From Cupriavidus basilensis OR16 (lineage in GTDB: Bacteria > Pseudomonadota > Gammaproteobacteria > Burkholderiales > Burkholderiaceae), in contig NZ_AHJE01000032.1 of NCBI RefSeq assembly GCF_000243095.1, positions 1 through 60,926 of the forward strand: a stretch of DNA of 60,926 nucleotides, written 5' to 3'. The notes beneath the pieces are model-generated. The model saw only the letters and a program-made list of their open reading frames with translations, was not told where the DNA came from and did not search any database. Of the stretch, positions 60,376-60,926 are shown piece after piece; the first letter of the stretch is position 1, and each line of letters begins with the position of its first letter. Position numbers and translations under genes: made by a program.

Positions 60376-60926
60376 TTACTTCAGGGCCCTTTCCAGTGCC
60401 ACGATAAACGCCGCGTTTTCCTCAGGCAGGCCGATGGTGATGCGCAGCCATTGCGGCAGGTTGTAGTTGCCCACTGGCCGTACGATCACGCCCTGCTTGA
60501 GCAGCGCCAGGTTGACGCGCGCGCCAGCGCCATCGTCCTGGCCCACGCGCACCAGCACAAAATTGCCCGAAGACGGTACGTACTGCAGGCCCAGCCGTTC
60601 GAACGCCACCACGAGTTGTGCCTTACCGGCACGGTTGAGCTTGGCGCTGCGCTGCAGGAAGGCCACATCGCCCAGCGCCGCGACCGCAGCGGCCTGCGCC
60701 AGGCTGTTGACGTTGAAGGGCTGGCGAATGCGGTTCAGCAGGTCGGTCAGCGCGGGCTGCGCAACGGCGTAGCCAATGCGCAGCCCGGCCAGGCCATAAG
60801 CCTTGGAGAAGGTGCGCGACACCAGCAGGTTGGGATACTTGCGGACCCAGGCGATCGAATCGTACTGCTGCGCGTCGTCCAGGTATTCGTTGTAGGCCTC
60901 GTCCAGCACCACCACGACATCGGCCG
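60376..60926 (-). CDS. hisC: Histidinol-phosphate aminotransferase, cut by the window edge
   Basis: The C-terminal half of a PLP class I/II aminotransferase of the HisC family, which in this cluster (pheA-hisC-tyrA-aroA) probably also acts on aromatic keto acids. VVLDEAYNEYL and the PLP lysine loop SRTFSKAYGLAGLRIGY are visible, then RQPFNVNSLAQAAA. The N-terminal part lies beyond the right end. Confidence 0.93.
   Translation of the reverse strand, partial: ADVVVVLDEAYNEYLDDAQQYDSIAWVRKYPNLLVSRTFSKAYGLAGLRIGYAVAQPALTDLLNRIRQPFNVNSLAQAAAVAALGDVAFLQRSAKLNRAGKAQLVVAFERLGLQYVPSSGNFVLVRVGQDDGAGARVNLALLKQGVIVRPVGNYNLPQWLRITIGLPEENAAFIVALERALK

Overview
This 60.9 kb window looks like chromosomal DNA of a high-GC betaproteobacterium of the Burkholderiaceae, most likely Cupriavidus or a close relative. 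The evidence is gene content and order: yebC-purD-hemF-nadD-rsfS-rlmH-maf-rng; rpsP-rimM-trmD-rplS; etfBA with an acyl-CoA dehydrogenase; metNIQ; and hisC-tyrA-aroA-cmk-rpsA-ihfB-lapAB-ugd-hldA-hldD-comEA-cysM. I see no insertion sequence, prophage, CRISPR array, tRNA or rRNA. No gene-free stretch exceeds about 280 bases; the largest are 48892-49167, 8544-8782, 32655-32893 and 40946-41150. Layout: 1-4.6 kb holds a drug/metabolite transporter, a membrane acyltransferase, a Bug-type solute-binding protein, upp and a small DUF3149 membrane protein. 4.7-13.8 kb is a housekeeping block: a HerA-like ATPase, yebC, purD, hemF, NAD synthesis, ribosome silencing, rRNA methylation, Maf and RNase G. 13.8-18 kb has a TetR regulator facing a fatty acid hydroxylase/sterol desaturase, a lipoprotein, a CPA2 antiporter and a peroxidase-like protein. 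18-23 kb is an LPS block: msbA, a WaaL-type ligase and two glycosyltransferases. 23-31 kb carries dnaE, trhO, a NUDIX hydrolase and the rpsP operon. 31-37.5 kb has a sorbosone dehydrogenase-like protein, a TM2 protein, a LysR regulator, a radical SAM protein behind a near-consensus LexA box, and an Lrp regulator divergent from dadA. 37.5-49 kb holds acyl-CoA oxidation and electron transfer (ACAD, etfAB), methionine uptake (metNIQ), an enoyl-CoA hydratase, a histone-deacetylase-like protein, mltB, cysM and an NCS2 permease. 49-60.9 kb is an envelope and translation block: comEA-like, heptose synthesis, ugd, lapAB, ihfB, rpsA, cmk, aroA, tyrA and hisC. The most striking property is the number of disruptions. 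At least fourteen genes, including normally essential or highly conserved ones (aroA, hemF, rlmH, metN, ugd/hldA), carry single-base indels, 50-350 base internal deletions, or short tandem duplications of 14 and 22 bases. Upstream and downstream protein segments stay well conserved across each break. In metN, rlmH, the HerA-like gene and the acyltransferase, correcting the small indel gives an intact ORF; for metN (344 aa) and rlmH (156 aa) the result matches the normal family length. I infer that most of these are assembly or sequencing artefacts (abutted contigs, homopolymer errors) rather than biology, but they are reported one by one because a real event such as the in-frame ugd-hldA fusion would be notable. 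I did not find a convincing undescribed multi-gene system. The best regulatory observations are the LexA box, a Fur-like box beside cmk and several strong terminators.
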